A DNA stretch of 14,453 nucleotides from an uncultured Lachnospiraceae bacterium (GTDB taxonomy: Bacteria; Bacillota_A; Clostridia; Lachnospirales; Lachnospiraceae): assembly GCA_902795715.1 (NCBI GenBank), contig CADBME010000184.1:1-14453 (forward strand). The letters are read 5' to 3'. Made by a program: the position numbers and the translations under genes. The first letter of the stretch is position 1. Every line of letters begins with the position of its first letter. The notes beneath the pieces were generated by a model that saw only the letters and a program-made list of their open reading frames with translations, was not told the origin of the DNA and made no database searches. Positions 7,727-14,453 of this stretch are shown here, piece after piece.

Positions 7727-8513
7727 AGCCGAATCTCCTTTCCAGCCATTCACTGAAATAGGTTATTGGCAGTGTCAGCAGTAGATAAAGGGCTGCCAAA
7801 AGGAAATAGCACTCAAACAGTTTGAAATTCAAAGAACTGATTTCACGTACGGTATGGGCCAGTTCTGTCAGCGCAATAACCGACAGAAGGGAGGAATCCT
7901 TGATAATGGAGGCAAATTGCCCTGTCAGAGCCGGAATAGTCCGGGCTAGCATCTGGGGGAAAATAATCTCACGGAATATACCGATCCGGTCAAGTCCGAT
8001 GGCCATGCCGATCTCAATCTGCTGCTGTTCCATGGACAGATAGCTTCCGCGGATGATTTCCGAGATATAGGCACCTTCGAAGACCGAGAGAATCAGGATG
8101 CCGGATACAATCTCATTTTCAATCCCCCAGGCTGTGCCGATAATGTAATAAAAGAGGTAAATCTGGGCCAGGAGGGGTGTTCCCCGGATCAGCTTTACAT
8201 AACCGATAAAAAAATATCGGATGAGAAGGATGCGGCTGTTATGTCCTGCAGCACTGATGATACCGATCAAGAGACTGAGGACAAGACTGGATACACTGAT
8301 GATCAAAGTCATTTTAAAACCCTGTCCCAATTTGTAGGAGACACCGGGAAGAAATGAATAATCTAAAGTGACATCAATCTTTTTCAGAGAATGGATCACC
8401 AGAATAGTTACGGAGCCAGTGATGATGGCTATGTTCAATAAGGCCTTGAAGATCGGTGTTTTTTCGTTTTTATTTTGTATAAAGATGTTTAATAGCGGGC
8501 GAAAGAACTTCAT
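7716..8513 (-). CDS. Polar amino-acid ABC transporter permease (HisM/GlnP type)
   Basis: A 265-residue integral membrane protein forming the import channel. There is an extra N-terminal helix at about 23-42. The transport domain follows from residue 62, with helices near 66-88, 100-125, 133-150, 195-218 and 232-255. The EAA-type loop that contacts the ATPase is at 167-187 (EIGMAIGLDR then IIFPQ). RGTPLLAQ at 110-117 is typical of this family. The start ATG at 8513 has AAGGG about 9 bases upstream. It lies 17 bases after the binding-protein gene and overlaps the ATPase gene, so the three form a complete importer. Confidence 0.93.
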   Translation of the reverse strand: MKFFRPLLNIFIQNKNEKTPIFKALLNIAIITGSVTILVIHSLKKIDVTLDYSFLPGVSYKLGQGFKMTLIISVSSLVLSLLIGIISAAGHNSRILLIRYFFIGYVKLIRGTPLLAQIYLFYYIIGTAWGIENEIVSGILILSVFEGAYISEIIRGSYLSMEQQQIEIGMAIGLDRIGIFREIIFPQMLARTIPALTGQFASIIKDSSLLSVIALTELAHTVREISSLNFKLFECYFLLAALYLLLTLPITYFSEWLERRFGYEN

Positions 8514-8530
8514 GACCGAACCCTTAAAGA

Positions 8531-9430
8531 TTATTTATACTGGTCTTCAAGGTCAAAGAACCACTGGAAACCATTTTTAGCAAACTCGTCTTTCTTGCCG
8601 GGCATGTATTTCTCACCAAGCTCATCCAATTTGCCGCTTTGATAATAATCCTTGATAAAGGCATTCAGCTCGTCAACCAGCTCCTTGTTCCCTTCTTTTA
8701 CAGCGATACACCAGCCGCCTGTCTCAGCCTTTGACAGGGAGATACATTTGGTCTTGTCAGGATTCTCATCATTGTAGTTGGTGCAGGTCAGCTCGTCATA
8801 GATAAAACCATCGGCTTTGCCCTGCAGAACTTCATTGATACAGGCGCTTTCATCGGATAATCTTTTCTTATTTGCCTTGGGGAAGAAATCATCTGCATAA
8901 ATAGCGCCTACCGTACCTTCTTTTACGGCGATTGTAATGTCTTCGGAGTCGAAGTCCGCATCGGTCTCAGCTTTTGTCTTGCTTGAAGCCAGGATGGCGA
9001 TTTTTGCCAGGGCATAGGGATCGGAAAAATCCACTTCTTCATCCCTTTCCGGAGTATAGGACATAGCAGAGATGACGACATCGGTTTTTCCGGTCTTCAG
9101 AGCCGGGATCAGTCCGTCCCATGCGGTGTCGCTGATTTCTACATTGTAACCGTTAGCTTTGCCGAAGTCCTTAATCAGGTCCACATCGACACCGGTAGGA
9201 TTGCCGGCATCATCTTTAAAATCAAAAGGAGGATAGGCAAGTTCAATGGCTACACGAAGCGTCTTGCTGTTTTCGGAAATCGTGCTTCCTTCGGCGTCTG
9301 CAGCCGTTGCCTGACCTTCCCCATCGGATGTCTTGTTTTCCGTACCGCTTGAACCACAGGCGCAAAGAGAAAAGAGAACTGTCAGGGCCATAACAAGCGC
9401 CAGAATACTTTTTATGCTTTTTTTATTCAT
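8531..9430 (-). CDS. Amino-acid ABC transporter substrate-binding lipoprotein (SBP_bac_3)
   Basis: A 299-residue extracellular binding protein held to the membrane by a lipid. The signal peptide is residues 1-24 with lipobox LCAC and Cys25, followed by a polar linker to about 55. The SBP_bac_3 fold runs from about 57 to 280. AYPPF (65-69) and Arg129 in SYTPERDEE are the usual sites for the amino-acid side chain and carboxylate; Asp207 in GKADGF is the second-lobe acidic position. Four further cysteines (197, 216, 229, 241) lie in the outer domain. The start at 9430 is set by a perfect AAGGAGGT 7 bases upstream; an in-frame ATG 11 codons earlier is less likely. This is the first gene of the operon and sits behind a strong promoter. 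Confidence 0.94.
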   Translation of the reverse strand: MNKKSIKSILALVMALTVLFSLCACGSSGTENKTSDGEGQATAADAEGSTISENSKTLRVAIELAYPPFDFKDDAGNPTGVDVDLIKDFGKANGYNVEISDTAWDGLIPALKTGKTDVVISAMSYTPERDEEVDFSDPYALAKIAILASSKTKAETDADFDSEDITIAVKEGTVGAIYADDFFPKANKKRLSDESACINEVLQGKADGFIYDELTCTNYNDENPDKTKCISLSKAETGGWCIAVKEGNKELVDELNAFIKDYYQSGKLDELGEKYMPGKKDEFAKNGFQWFFDLEDQYK

Positions 9431-9511
9431 TATTGAAACCTCCTTAGATAAGTGACATTCCACCGGGATTGAACAGGAATCTCTTCGGAATTATTGATGA
9501 CTAACAAAAAA

Positions 9512-9540
9512 ATTATAGCACTGCACTATGTTGCTTTCAA
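9512..9540 (-). promoter_or_regulatory. Promoter of the five-gene amino-acid transporter operon
   Basis: On the minus strand, -35 TTGAAA (complement of 9535-9540) and -10 TATAAT (complement of 9512-9517) are separated by 17 bases. The -10 is a full consensus match and the -35 matches at 5 of 6 positions. Transcription would start near 9505, leaving a leader of about 75 bases before the binding-protein gene. Confidence 0.82.
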
Positions 9541-9648
9541 GGAATTCACCAACTTCTTCCTTGGATATTTCCGTCGTGAGAGTTTGCGTTTTTATCGGAC
9601 TTTTGCCGGAGGAAGAGGAAGACCTCTGTCCTTTTTATGAGCAAAGAG

Positions 9649-9716
9649 AAAAAGGGACCTTCTTAACAGGCTCATTTTATCGAACATAAACAAGATGAGT
9701 CATAAGAGAAGGTCCC
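9649..9716 (-). terminator. Rho-independent terminator of the helical-repeat membrane protein gene
   Basis: On the minus strand, GGGACCTTCT (complement of 9707-9716) pairs perfectly with AGAAGGTCCC (complement of 9654-9663) and is followed at once by TTTTT. Inside the loop, CTCAT/ATGAG and TTTAT/ATAAA pair as well, giving a long extended hairpin. It lies 85 bases after the stop of the gene ending at 9801. Confidence 0.85.
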
Positions 9717-9800
9717 TGCCGATTTTAGAATCAAAAACTTTGCATCAGAATATTAGCATCAGATTCTTTACTTTTAATTCTTTTCATAAAAATCTTAACA

Positions 9801-11435
9801 TCAGAATCCGTCAGCGCCAACGGTTTCTCCGGAAACAGCATCTCCTGATCCGCTGCCGGAGGACATGGTATAGATATAGTGGTCTTTAAGGACAAAGTTG
9901 TAACTGCCGTTTACCTTGCATTTGGTATAGTAACCCACATCACCGAACATGTCCTTTTTGCCATACCAGTCTGTCCCGTAGGCCTTGTTGATATGATAGG
10001 TGCCGGAGGTAAGGTGGATGGTTGCACTGCCGCCTTTCTTGACAAAAATACGGGCGACCAGTTTGTCATTGCTGTTATACATTTTTATATAATTGTGAAG
10101 AATACCTGTGTTTTTAAATGTGAGAGAGACGGAAGAAGATTGATAATCGTCATCCTGGAACATAATCGATTTGTTCGGTGTGTCCTTCTTACACTTCTTC
10201 ATCTTTTTCTTGGAGTCTTTGAAATCTCCCAGTTTCTCATAGGCTTTATAGGCCTTGTAGTAGTTTTCCGAAGCATAATACTTCTCTGCTTCGGCATAAT
10301 CAATCTGGTTTTTGCTCTCTTCCAGGAGGTCGGTCCATCCGGGATAGGGATTGACAGGATATTCATTCAGGATGGCATAGGCTCCTTTATAATCTCCGGC
10401 GTCTGCCTTTGCCTTGGCATCCCTGTACAACTTCACACTTCGACATGCCAGACCTCTGTCCGGGGCATCTTTGAAGTTTCCCAGAGAGCTAAAAATCTTG
10501 TCGGCTTCTTCCAGGCTGGCATCGTCGCCCTTTTCCTGAAGCTCGGCGGCTTTCAGATAATCTGTACATTTCTGGGCCAGATCGGCGGCATCTTTATATT
10601 TGTCAGCCGCCTTGAACAATTCAATGGCCTCCTCATAATGGTCCTGTTCCAGTTCCATAGATGCCTTGCAGTAATTTGCCGCCAGGTCAGAATCCTTATA
10701 ATCAAGGAGACTTTCAAATATATAGGTTGCTGTCTGCAGATCATCTCCGGAAGCCATACCCTCGGCTCTTTCGTAGTAATTGCTTCGGATATCGTTAATG
10801 TCCTTCTGCAGATCCTTATCCTTGATCGTATAGTCTGAAAAGTCTTTTGCCAGCTCGGCTCCTTTTTCAAAGTTGGAGTTTTTCATTTCTTCAAACACAC
10901 CACAGATTTTGGATAATTTTGAACCATTGTGGTACATGCCGGCTTTATGAAAGCTTTTCTGAGCTTCTGTATACTTTTGTTGGTGGAATGAATCCACACC
11001 GGCCTTGTAATTCTTCTTCAAGGTCTGGAACCAGATAAGAAGACCTGCAGCAGCGATGAGAAGAATCGAAATAAGGGCAATAACAATACCAAGTGTTTTT
11101 TTAGACTTCTTTGGCGGATTGCCACCGTAATTCGGACCTCCCGGTGGATACATGTTGGGGTTGGCGTCAGGTTTTACGCCGGGACCGCGGGGGTCCATGT
11201 TGCGATTCATGCCTGGGGTCATGCCAGAATCCTGGGGGCCCATGATGTGATTCATGTCTGGGGGTGTACCGGGGCCATGGGGGCCCATATTGCGATTCAT
11301 GTCGGGAGTCTCGCTGTGGTCCGGTCCGGACTGCCCCAAATCTCTGTCAGGCTGACCTGGAGAGGCCGTTACGGTCTGGTCTAGCTGTCTGTCCGGATAA
11401 TTCCGTGAAAACTGTCCATTTTGCGTTCCTTCCAT
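9801..11435 (-). CDS. Single-pass membrane protein with proline/methionine repeat, helical (TPR-like) repeats and C-terminal beta-rich domain
   Basis: A 544-residue protein of unknown function. Residues 1-110 are disordered and probably cytoplasmic, with four tandem repeats of about 15 residues at 43-100 (core MNRNMGPHGPG). Residues 115-137 are the membrane helix. Residues 142-418 are TPR-like helical repeats. Four of them end in a signature of the type YKDAADLAQKC (246-256, 280-290, 321-331, 405-415), a form common in clostridial surface or signalling proteins. Residues 420-525 look like a beta-sandwich with GTYHINKAYGTDWYG. A Ser/Gly tail follows. The start at 11435 was chosen over an ATG eight codons upstream because AAAGGAGG lies 9 bases before it. 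It has its own promoter and terminator and faces away from the SprT-like gene. A scaffold or sensor role at the cell surface is a guess. Confidence 0.8.
   Translation of the reverse strand: MEGTQNGQFSRNYPDRQLDQTVTASPGQPDRDLGQSGPDHSETPDMNRNMGPHGPGTPPDMNHIMGPQDSGMTPGMNRNMDPRGPGVKPDANPNMYPPGGPNYGGNPPKKSKKTLGIVIALISILLIAAAGLLIWFQTLKKNYKAGVDSFHQQKYTEAQKSFHKAGMYHNGSKLSKICGVFEEMKNSNFEKGAELAKDFSDYTIKDKDLQKDINDIRSNYYERAEGMASGDDLQTATYIFESLLDYKDSDLAANYCKASMELEQDHYEEAIELFKAADKYKDAADLAQKCTDYLKAAELQEKGDDASLEEADKIFSSLGNFKDAPDRGLACRSVKLYRDAKAKADAGDYKGAYAILNEYPVNPYPGWTDLLEESKNQIDYAEAEKYYASENYYKAYKAYEKLGDFKDSKKKMKKCKKDTPNKSIMFQDDDYQSSSVSLTFKNTGILHNYIKMYNSNDKLVARIFVKKGGSATIHLTSGTYHINKAYGTDWYGKKDMFGDVGYYTKCKVNGSYNFVLKDHYIYTMSSGSGSGDAVSGETVGADGF
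11136..11309 (-). repeat. In-frame tandem repeat of about 45 bases in the membrane protein gene
   Basis: Four units encode residues 43-100, with the shared core (T)P-x-MNxNMxPxGPG. The first three are closest at DNA level (GGGGCCCAT and ATTCATG blocks recur on the plus strand), the fourth is worn. Such repeats can vary in number between strains by slippage without changing the frame. Confidence 0.75.
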
Positions 11436-11478
11436 CTGGATTCGCCTCCTTTCCGTCAAAACGTTTCATTGTCTTATT

Positions 11479-11515
11479 AAAAAAACGGGTTCCGGAATAT
11501 AGAATTTCTCTATAT
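11479..11515 (-). promoter_or_regulatory. Hairpin and T7 tract in the 5' leader of the membrane protein gene
   Basis: On the minus strand, ATATAGA and TCTATAT (11509-11515 and 11497-11503) pair around a 5-base loop. Eleven bases later comes a run of seven T (complement of 11479-11485). The stem would lie at the very 5' end of the transcript, where it could stabilise the mRNA. The T-run could act as a weak attenuator with the short CGG/CCG stem before it. Evidence is structural only. Confidence 0.3.
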
Positions 11516-11526
11516 ATCTTAACTAT

Positions 11527-11555
11527 AATATACCCTTACCAGGATAAAGTGACAA
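11527..11555 (-). promoter_or_regulatory. Promoter of the helical-repeat membrane protein gene
   Basis: On the minus strand, -35 TTGTCA (complement of 11550-11555) and -10 TATATT (complement of 11527-11532) are 17 bases apart, each matching the sigma-A consensus at 5 of 6 positions. It is divergent from the promoter at 11627-11656. Confidence 0.65.
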
Positions 11556-11626
11556 GCATAAAAATGTAGTTAAAACCAGGATTTTATGTAAAATAACAGG
11601 GGATTCATTACACCATTTAAATGTTT

Positions 11627-11656
11627 TTGTCCTCGGAAGGGAAATCATGCTATAAT
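11627..11656 (+). promoter_or_regulatory. Promoter of the SprT-like gene and YD-repeat gene
   Basis: -35 TTGTCC (11627-11632) and a perfect -10 TATAAT (11651-11656) are separated by 18 bases, with TG at 11648-11649 as an extended -10. The predicted start of transcription near 11663 is only about 4 bases before the first ATG of the gene. Confidence 0.7.
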
Positions 11657-11666
11657 ATGAAATCAG

Positions 11667-12212
11667 ATGAAAGCAATGAAGATGGAGAAAAAATTGAATT
11701 TTATACAAAACTATGACAGAGCTCAGAATATTTTCAGTGATCTGATCGAACAATTTCTGCAAGCCGGCATCCCTCTGCCCCGCAGACAGATTGACAGGAC
11801 ACTCTATCTGACCCGGGCATCGACAAGGCTTGGCAGCTGTAAAAAAGAGAATGGAATCTACAGGATCAGCCTTTCGGTATATATCCTTAAAGACGAAAAA
11901 ACAGTCAGAAATACTCTGGCCCACGAATTGGTTCACACCTGCAGAGGATGTATGAATCACGGGGCCAACTTCCGGAGAATCGGACATCAGGTAGAAAATA
12001 TGCTGGGAATCTCTGTAAATCGAACCGCAAGCAGGGAAGAAAGTGAACAATCCGGAATCAGGGATGCCTACAGGCAGAAAGTTCGATATGAAATCCGGTG
12101 CATAAAGTGCGGAAATAGCTACTACCGGCAGAAGAAATCAGCCCTTGTGAAGAATCCGGAACGTTACCGCTGCGGCAAATGCGGAGGACGACTTTACGTG
12201 GAAGAAGTATAG
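11667..12212 (+). CDS. SprT-like zinc metalloprotease-family protein with C-terminal zinc ribbon
   Basis: A 181-residue protein. The metal site is HELVH at 86-90 (His86, Glu87, His90), with His98 in CMNHG as the likely third ligand, in the spacing of SprT-like domains. A C-terminal zinc ribbon is formed by Cys145-x2-Cys148 and Cys169-x2-Cys172. No signal peptide or membrane helix is seen, so it should be cytoplasmic. Related SprT-like proteins of other lineages (Spartan) cut protein-DNA crosslinks; the bacterial members are poorly known. Three in-frame ATGs occur (11667, 11676, 11682), none with a good Shine-Dalgarno, and the promoter is so close that the mRNA may be leaderless. The downstream gene starts 17 bases after its stop and its ribosome binding site overlaps that stop, so the two share a transcript. 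Confidence 0.85.
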   Translation: MKAMKMEKKLNFIQNYDRAQNIFSDLIEQFLQAGIPLPRRQIDRTLYLTRASTRLGSCKKENGIYRISLSVYILKDEKTVRNTLAHELVHTCRGCMNHGANFRRIGHQVENMLGISVNRTASREESEQSGIRDAYRQKVRYEIRCIKCGNSYYRQKKSALVKNPERYRCGKCGGRLYVEEV

Positions 12213-12229
12213 GAGGAAAGGAGTAATAG

Positions 12230-14452
12230 ATGGCATCAGATCGCAATGACTATAATTATTACAGGAATAATTATAGAGATGATACTAATAATAATGATAC
12301 TTGTAATAAGGAAAGGATTCAGGGATCTCCACAGGATTATTACGCAGATAATCCCCGGCCCTGGGAGCAAAGTTCCGGAATCCGCGGGGCAAACCCTAGT
12401 CAGGACCGGCAACATCGACATGAGGCAGAGGGACGTCTTGGTGGTCAGCTATGGGAGAAGAACAGGCAGGAAACCATGGCGGGGAGGCAGATGGAAAACC
12501 GTCAGGCTTGGCAGGACAGGCCGGACAATCAGCAGGGAGCCTGGGAGCAGAATCGTCCGGACCCGCGACAGACCGGAAAACGTCAGGACTGGCAGGACGG
12601 CCGGCAGCGCCCCTGGGAACAGAACCGCCCGGACCCGCAACAGGCAGGAAACCCCGTATACCCTCCACAAGAGGATCAGCCGGAAAAGAACTTTTCCGGC
12701 AAGCCTTTTTTGATGGGAGCCGCAGTTGCCATCCTTGCAGCGATTTTTGCACTTGGAGGGGTTCTGTTCTTCCGCAACTTCGGCAGCCATAAGAAAGCAG
12801 GAGGAAGCGGCTCAGCGGTTCCGCCTGAAAATATCTCTGTAGCAGGAAAAACCGTTACGAAGGTCGATGATTATTCCCGCACAGAAAGGGTCTATGATGA
12901 AAATGGCAATCTGCTCAAGTATACATGGGCTCCTCTGGATGGGACATCCGGGTATTGGACAGATTATAGCTATGATGAGAATGGAGTAGAAACCGGTTAT
13001 ATCGAGTACTATTTAAACGGAGATGTTAAAAATAGCGGAGAATCTGAGCAGGACGGACAGGGACATATAGTAAAATGGAATTATTATGATGCCAGCCATG
13101 CTCTCACCGGTTACAGGCAGGCCGAGCTGGACGGTAAGGGAAATGCCATCAAATGGAATATTTTTAAAGCGGACGGGACTCCGGACGGATATCAGGAGAC
13201 TGAATATGATGCAGATGGTAAAAAAACAAAATCTACAGATTATTCCAACGACGGGAAAAAGGAGTATTGCTCCTGGTATACTGCATCTGAAATGGTTTAT
13301 CGGGGTGAAAGCTATGATAATAATGGTGGCATAAGCTATTCTTATGAATATGAATATAATTCAGACGGCATATGTATTAAAGAAAAAAGCACGAATTCTT
13401 ATATCGGAGTAGGAGATGAGGTAACCGAATACGATGAAAGAGGGTACATTTCAAAGAATACAGAAATATATGGAGACGTCGTAAAAGGATACAAGACCTA
13501 TGAGATTGATGATAAGGGGCACATTTTAAAAGAAACCGCATACCATCCTGACGACACAATCAGCTATACGGTTTCCTATACATATGATAATCAGGACCTC
13601 CTTGTGAAGGCAGAAAAAGCCATTGACGATGGAACGGTTTATGAGAAAAAAGAATATGAGTATCATAAGGGCTTGCTGTCTAAAATAACAGAACGAAATT
13701 CAAAAAATGTCCTGGAAAGCATCGAAGAATATGATGAACATCTGAATGAGATATCGCGAATTTACTATTATGATGGAAAGCTCTCATCCACTTATGAGAG
13801 TGAATTTGACCAGAATGGAAATAGAACGAAGGAAACCTATTATAATGGGGAGGGAAAAGTCATCAACTCTATCAAGGAGTATGATAAAGATAGCTATAAT
13901 TATAAGAAAGAAAGCCACTTTACCGATACGGGTGCTCCCGATGGTTACTCTACCTTTGAGTACAATGATTTCAACAGGCAAAAACGAAAAAACAGATATG
14001 ATAATAAGGGAAATCTGACAGAATATACAGAATATGAGTATGACGACAGAGGCCATGAGATAAAAAGCACAACCCGCAATCCGTCGGGAGAGATCCTGTC
14101 CGAAAACGAAACCGTCTATAACGACATGGATGAAAGAATTGAAGCAACCAATCGTGGAGAGGGGGGCAAACTGGCCTCTCGAACTCAATACGAATACGAT
14201 GAGTACGGCAACCAGATTAAAAGCAGTTATTATAATGAAAATAATCAGCTGTCTTCACGTACAGAATCCGAATATGATCAGTATGGAAATGAGATTAAGA
14301 CAACCACTTATGGTAAGGAAGGCTCTTTCTCTTCATGGGTTAAGCGGGAGTATGACAGCGCCGGACACAAAAGAAAAGAGACAAGGAAGTACTCTTTTGA
14401 CGACACGGAAAAAGTAACCAGGTACGACGTAGACGGAGACGAGATTCCCTAA
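12230..14452 (+). CDS. Single-pass membrane protein with about 20 YD/RHS-like repeats
   Basis: A 740-residue protein of unknown function. Residues 1-157 are polar and disordered: first Asn/Tyr-rich (5-25), then Gln/Arg/Trp-rich with a repeat of about 25 residues (WEQNRPDP at 105-112 and 129-136). Residues 160-181 are a membrane helix, placing the rest outside. From 220 to 740 there are repeats of the type EYDxxGNxxK. The YD or equivalent falls at 222, 248, 274, 300, 326, 376, 401, 426, 452, 478, 501, 526, 551, 578, 604, 630, 656, 682, 708 and 732, a period of 25-26 with one irregular unit near 350-362. This resembles YD/RHS repeats, but there is no RHS core motif and no toxin tail. The ATG at 12230 has AAAGGAG 6 bases upstream and AGGAGG before that. 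It is co-transcribed with the SprT-like gene. The stop TAA is at 14450-14452, so the gene is complete. Confidence 0.85.
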   Translation: MASDRNDYNYYRNNYRDDTNNNDTCNKERIQGSPQDYYADNPRPWEQSSGIRGANPSQDRQHRHEAEGRLGGQLWEKNRQETMAGRQMENRQAWQDRPDNQQGAWEQNRPDPRQTGKRQDWQDGRQRPWEQNRPDPQQAGNPVYPPQEDQPEKNFSGKPFLMGAAVAILAAIFALGGVLFFRNFGSHKKAGGSGSAVPPENISVAGKTVTKVDDYSRTERVYDENGNLLKYTWAPLDGTSGYWTDYSYDENGVETGYIEYYLNGDVKNSGESEQDGQGHIVKWNYYDASHALTGYRQAELDGKGNAIKWNIFKADGTPDGYQETEYDADGKKTKSTDYSNDGKKEYCSWYTASEMVYRGESYDNNGGISYSYEYEYNSDGICIKEKSTNSYIGVGDEVTEYDERGYISKNTEIYGDVVKGYKTYEIDDKGHILKETAYHPDDTISYTVSYTYDNQDLLVKAEKAIDDGTVYEKKEYEYHKGLLSKITERNSKNVLESIEEYDEHLNEISRIYYYDGKLSSTYESEFDQNGNRTKETYYNGEGKVINSIKEYDKDSYNYKKESHFTDTGAPDGYSTFEYNDFNRQKRKNRYDNKGNLTEYTEYEYDDRGHEIKSTTRNPSGEILSENETVYNDMDERIEATNRGEGGKLASRTQYEYDEYGNQIKSSYYNENNQLSSRTESEYDQYGNEIKTTTYGKEGSFSSWVKREYDSAGHKRKETRKYSFDDTEKVTRYDVDGDEIP

Positions 14453-14453
14453 G

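Larger units (their letters stand above)
9431..9800. other. Intergenic region between the amino-acid operon and the helical-repeat membrane protein
   Basis: About 370 bases with no convincing gene. It holds the 5' leader (about 75 bases) and promoter of the amino-acid operon at its left, and the terminator of the membrane-protein gene at 9649-9716. Between the terminator and the stop of that gene, CATCAGA occurs three times (from 9744, 9757 and 9810, the last inside the gene end). No known riboswitch fold was recognised in the leader. One plus-strand ORF of 47 codons (9497-9640) is listed as a doubtful observation. Confidence 0.6.

Noticed and set aside
9431..9505. Riboswitch, T-box or CodY site in the leader of the amino-acid operon
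   Set aside because: The leader is about 75 bases. It has only a weak ATTCC/GGAAT pairing, no T-box sequence, no terminator-antiterminator pair, and the CodY-like stretch near 9485 matches poorly.
9611..9640. Plus-strand terminator at AGAGG/CCTCT followed by a T-run
   Set aside because: The stem is only 5 bp and there is no plus-strand gene upstream that would need it; the clear terminator here is on the minus strand at 9649-9716.
12887..14452. RHS polymorphic toxin
   Set aside because: YD-type repeats are present, but there is no RHS core signature, no variable C-terminal toxin domain, no immunity gene in view, and the protein stops right after the last repeat.

Overview
The window looks like a chromosomal segment of a mid-GC Gram-positive anaerobe of the Clostridia, most likely a Lachnospiraceae-type organism. 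The reasons are strong AGGAGG-type ribosome binding sites, sigma-A-like promoters, lipoboxes of Gram-positive lipoproteins, polar amino-acid ABC transporters of Firmicutes type, and L,D-transpeptidase and amidase sequences of a kind common in that group. The assignment comes from sequence style and recall, not from a search.

Layout, left to right. (1) Positions 2-295: tail of a plus-strand permease of the BMP-type nucleoside/simple-sugar ABC family, followed at once by a short dispersed repeat. (2) 407-3167: two plus-strand cell-wall genes 40 bases apart, a lipoprotein N-acetylmuramoyl-L-alanine amidase and a membrane-anchored YkuD L,D-transpeptidase. (3) 3220-3291: a single tRNA-Val(GAC) on the minus strand with its own promoter, then a perfect 37-bp inverted repeat made of two copies of the repeat seen at 292. 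(4) 3429-9430: a five-gene minus-strand operon for polar amino-acid uptake. In transcription order it encodes a lipoprotein substrate-binding protein, a permease, an ATPase, a large permease carrying tethered substrate-binding modules, and a second ATPase with an extra C-terminal domain. It has a good promoter at 9512-9540, and the inverted repeat may act as its terminator. (5) 9649-11435: a minus-strand membrane protein with an outer helical-repeat region, with its own terminator and promoter. (6) 11667-14452: plus-strand SprT-like zinc protein and a membrane-anchored protein made of about 20 YD/RHS-like repeats with a 25-26 residue period.

The most unusual signals are in the amino-acid operon. 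The 805-residue permease carries, before its membrane domain, a half substrate-binding module (second half), one whole module and another half module (first half). Both halves break at the same hinge position, as if two binding proteins had been circularly permuted. Its partner ATPase carries about 110 extra residues that resemble a degenerate GHKL/anti-sigma-type ATPase domain. The other points of interest are the dispersed palindromic repeat, the 26-residue-period YD protein, and a possibly leaderless SprT-like gene.

No phage, CRISPR array, insertion sequence or transposase gene is visible. Intergenic stretches over 300 bases: only 9431-9800, which holds a promoter and 5' leader, a strong terminator and one doubtful small ORF.
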